Positions 62,776 to 64,000 of a stretch of DNA of 64,000 nt are shown in pieces (position 1 is the first letter of the stretch; each line of letters begins with the position of its first letter). This DNA is from Nocardioides massiliensis (GTDB lineage Bacteria; Actinomycetota; Actinomycetes; Propionibacteriales; Nocardioidaceae). The notes below the pieces were generated by a model. The model was not told where the DNA came from. It saw nothing but the letters and a program-made list of their open reading frames with translations, and made no database searches. The position numbers and the translations under genes are program-made. Location: assembly GCF_030811215.1 (NCBI RefSeq), contig NZ_JAUSQM010000001.1, positions 3,038,001 through 3,102,000 on the forward strand, given 5' to 3'.

Positions 62776-63609
62776 ATGAGCAAACCTAGGACCGCCCGAC
62801 GGCAGCGATCTGGCACTCACCGAGCCGCCGTGCCGGCGCGAACGGGTCGCAAAGCGTGGCTCATCGCAGCTGTGGCAGCGTCGTTGTCGATCGCCGGCAC
62901 GGTGATTGTCGCCGACCGCGATCCCCGACCGACTTCGGCTCCGACCCCAGATACGGCGAGCATTGGTTCATCAGAGGCTTCAGCCTCTGTCGTCCCCGAG
63001 ACCGCTGCCCCTCAAGGGGAGATCGCAAGACGCCCGAGGCTCAGCCCGGCACCGAGCGTCCCGGCGACCACGCCCCCGGTGGTCCCTGAGCGGGGCCCAG
63101 GCACCTTCCGCACGGCACGGGCAGCCGAGAGACCCACGGCAGGCAAGACAACCTACCGGGTCGAGGTTGAGCGCGGACTGCCCTTCGACGTCGACGAGGT
63201 GGGCTCATTCGTCGAGGCGACGCTGGCCGACGACCGCAGTTGGGCGGCCAAGCATGCCCTTTCTCGCGTCGATGGCGAATCCGACCTGCGCATCGTTATT
63301 GCCAGCCCCGCGACCGCTGACTCCCTGTGTGCGCCCTTGGACACTGGTGGGCGCCTTTCGTGTCGCAACGGCAGCGACGTCGTCATCAACGGATGGCGGT
63401 GGCAGTACGGTGCCGACAGTTACGGAGGCCAGTTGGAGTCCTACCGGCGGTACGTGGTCAATCACGAGACCGGCCATGCCCTCGGGTACGGGCATGTGGG
63501 CTGTCCCGCCCGAGGTGAATTGGCTCCAGTGATGCTGCAACAAACGAAGGGGTTGGGCGGCTGCGTCGCGAACCCTTGGCCAGCTCGTGTCGACCTTGTC
63601 GGCCACTGA
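62776..63609 (+). CDS. DUF3152 protein with zinc-protease-like motif
   Basis: The 277-residue protein has a basic N-terminus, a membrane/signal helix (about 27-45), a Pro/Ser/Thr-rich linker (about 46-115) and a DUF3152-like domain (about 125-275). The domain contains HETGHALGYGH (H230, E231, H234, H240), a metzincin-like zinc motif, and four cysteines likely paired outside the cell. It may be a secreted or anchored metalloprotease. No enzymatic role is known for the family. Confidence 0.75.
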   Translation: MSKPRTARRQRSGTHRAAVPARTGRKAWLIAAVAASLSIAGTVIVADRDPRPTSAPTPDTASIGSSEASASVVPETAAPQGEIARRPRLSPAPSVPATTPPVVPERGPGTFRTARAAERPTAGKTTYRVEVERGLPFDVDEVGSFVEATLADDRSWAAKHALSRVDGESDLRIVIASPATADSLCAPLDTGGRLSCRNGSDVVINGWRWQYGADSYGGQLESYRRYVVNHETGHALGYGHVGCPARGELAPVMLQQTKGLGGCVANPWPARVDLVGH

Positions 63610-63777
63610 GCCGTCCCCTTGGCGCAGCTCTCGGACTGCCACGACCGGTAGGCGCCAGGAGCTCCGCGAGGTCTCTGAAGGGGTCAACTCGGCCCAGGTC
63701 CTGCGCGGTCGACCTCCTCGACGTGCCCTATGCGGTAGGGCGAGCCCACCGTCGCCAATGAGAGAGCTGCCAATAGG

Positions 63778-63794
63778 TACGATGCGGGTTCGTA
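63778..63794. promoter_or_regulatory. Possible operator dyad TACGA-N7-TCGTA
   Basis: A short inverted repeat 18-34 nt upstream of the BlaI-like gene start. BlaI/MecI repressors bind TAC...GTA dyads, so autoregulation is plausible. Weak by itself. Confidence 0.35.
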
Positions 63795-63811
63795 GAACTG
63801 GAGAACAGACA

Positions 63812-64000
63812 ATGGGTCCGTTGGAAGCTGCCGTGATGCAGTGCGTCTGGGCTACCCCCGAGCCGCAATCGGTCCGCCAGGTCCAGGCGCAGATCAGTAC
63901 CGAGCGCTCGTTCGCCTACACCACCGTGATGACCGTGATGGACAACCTTCACAGCAAGGGCTTGTTGGCACGTGTCCGCAACGGGCGGGCATACCTTTAC
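63812..64000 (+). CDS. BlaI/MecI/CopY-family repressor (partial, cut by window end)
   Basis: The first 63 codons of a penicillinase-repressor/CopY-family winged-helix protein: LEAAVMQCVW, SVRQVQAQI and AYTTVMTVMDNLHSKGLLAR, NGRAYLY. GGAGA lies about 8 nt before ATG 63812; an in-frame ATG at 63782 is an alternative. In actinobacteria such repressors control a neighbouring M56 membrane peptidase or copper genes. The gene continues past the window. Confidence 0.85.
   Translation, partial: MGPLEAAVMQCVWATPEPQSVRQVQAQISTERSFAYTTVMTVMDNLHSKGLLARVRNGRAYLY

Overview
The window comes from a high-GC actinobacterium. Gene content and order (a yrbE/mce operon, an mceE-type lipoprotein gene, ATP-dependent ligase LigB, a fadA2 / fabG4 / htdX cluster, SigE-family sigma factor, PAC2 protein, non-mevalonate DXS) point to the Propionibacteriales/Mycobacteriales side of the phylum, most like Nocardioides. 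This placement is inference; no rRNA or tRNA gene is visible.

Bases 1-26150 look like ordinary chromosome. A nine-gene minus-strand operon (8359-9294 down to 96) encodes an SCP2-type lipid-binding protein, two YrbE permeases and six MCE proteins, all joined by 1-4 nt start/stop overlaps: a lipid (probably sterol or fatty acid) importer. Then come a DNA glycosylase and LigB (divergent), a thiolase divergent from fabG4-htdX, TesB, a PAC2 protein, an ECF sigma factor with its membrane partner, dxs, an SMP-30-like protein, YjbQ plus a thiamine-binding protein, and aconitase with a striking 18-bp palindrome upstream.

Bases 26150-64000 are accessory. A metallo-beta-lactamase-fold gene is followed by a BrnT-like toxin-antitoxin pair bracketed by a ~54-bp imperfect direct repeat; the second repeat copy is split by an ISL3-family element. 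Next is a 23-kb insertion bounded by two direct IS1380-family copies (29903-31626 and 51460-53178). The outer flanks of the two ISs share the 5-mer CTTAT and the inner flanks share CTAAG, which is what integration of a circular molecule through an IS leaves behind. Both junctions reconstruct sensible sequence: the chromosome side reunites an 8+8 bp inverted repeat, and the circle side gives a marR gene with a normal-length end. The 19.8-kb cargo carries a CYP153-type alkane hydroxylase operon (ferredoxin, P450, ferredoxin reductase, PlsC, TetR, BtrH-domain protein), an AraC regulator, a 1.6-kb perfect duplication holding a BtrH-domain gene, a broken tetR and a frameshifted transglutaminase-like gene, three further TetR regulators with recognisable operator palindromes, a thioesterase, an MMPL exporter and a second P450. 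The theme is uptake, oxidation and export of hydrophobic compounds.

To the right of the insertion are a decayed HTH/PIN toxin-antitoxin locus with a 24-base C run, then a copper-handling island: small cupin operon with a MerR-like operator, a His-rich CopB-type P1B ATPase behind a CsoR-like operator, a CxxC copper chaperone, DUF305 lipoprotein, multicopper oxidase, SHOCT membrane peptide, a two-component system and a DUF411 lipoprotein. A DUF3152 protein with a zinc-protease-like motif and the start of a BlaI/CopY-family repressor close the window.
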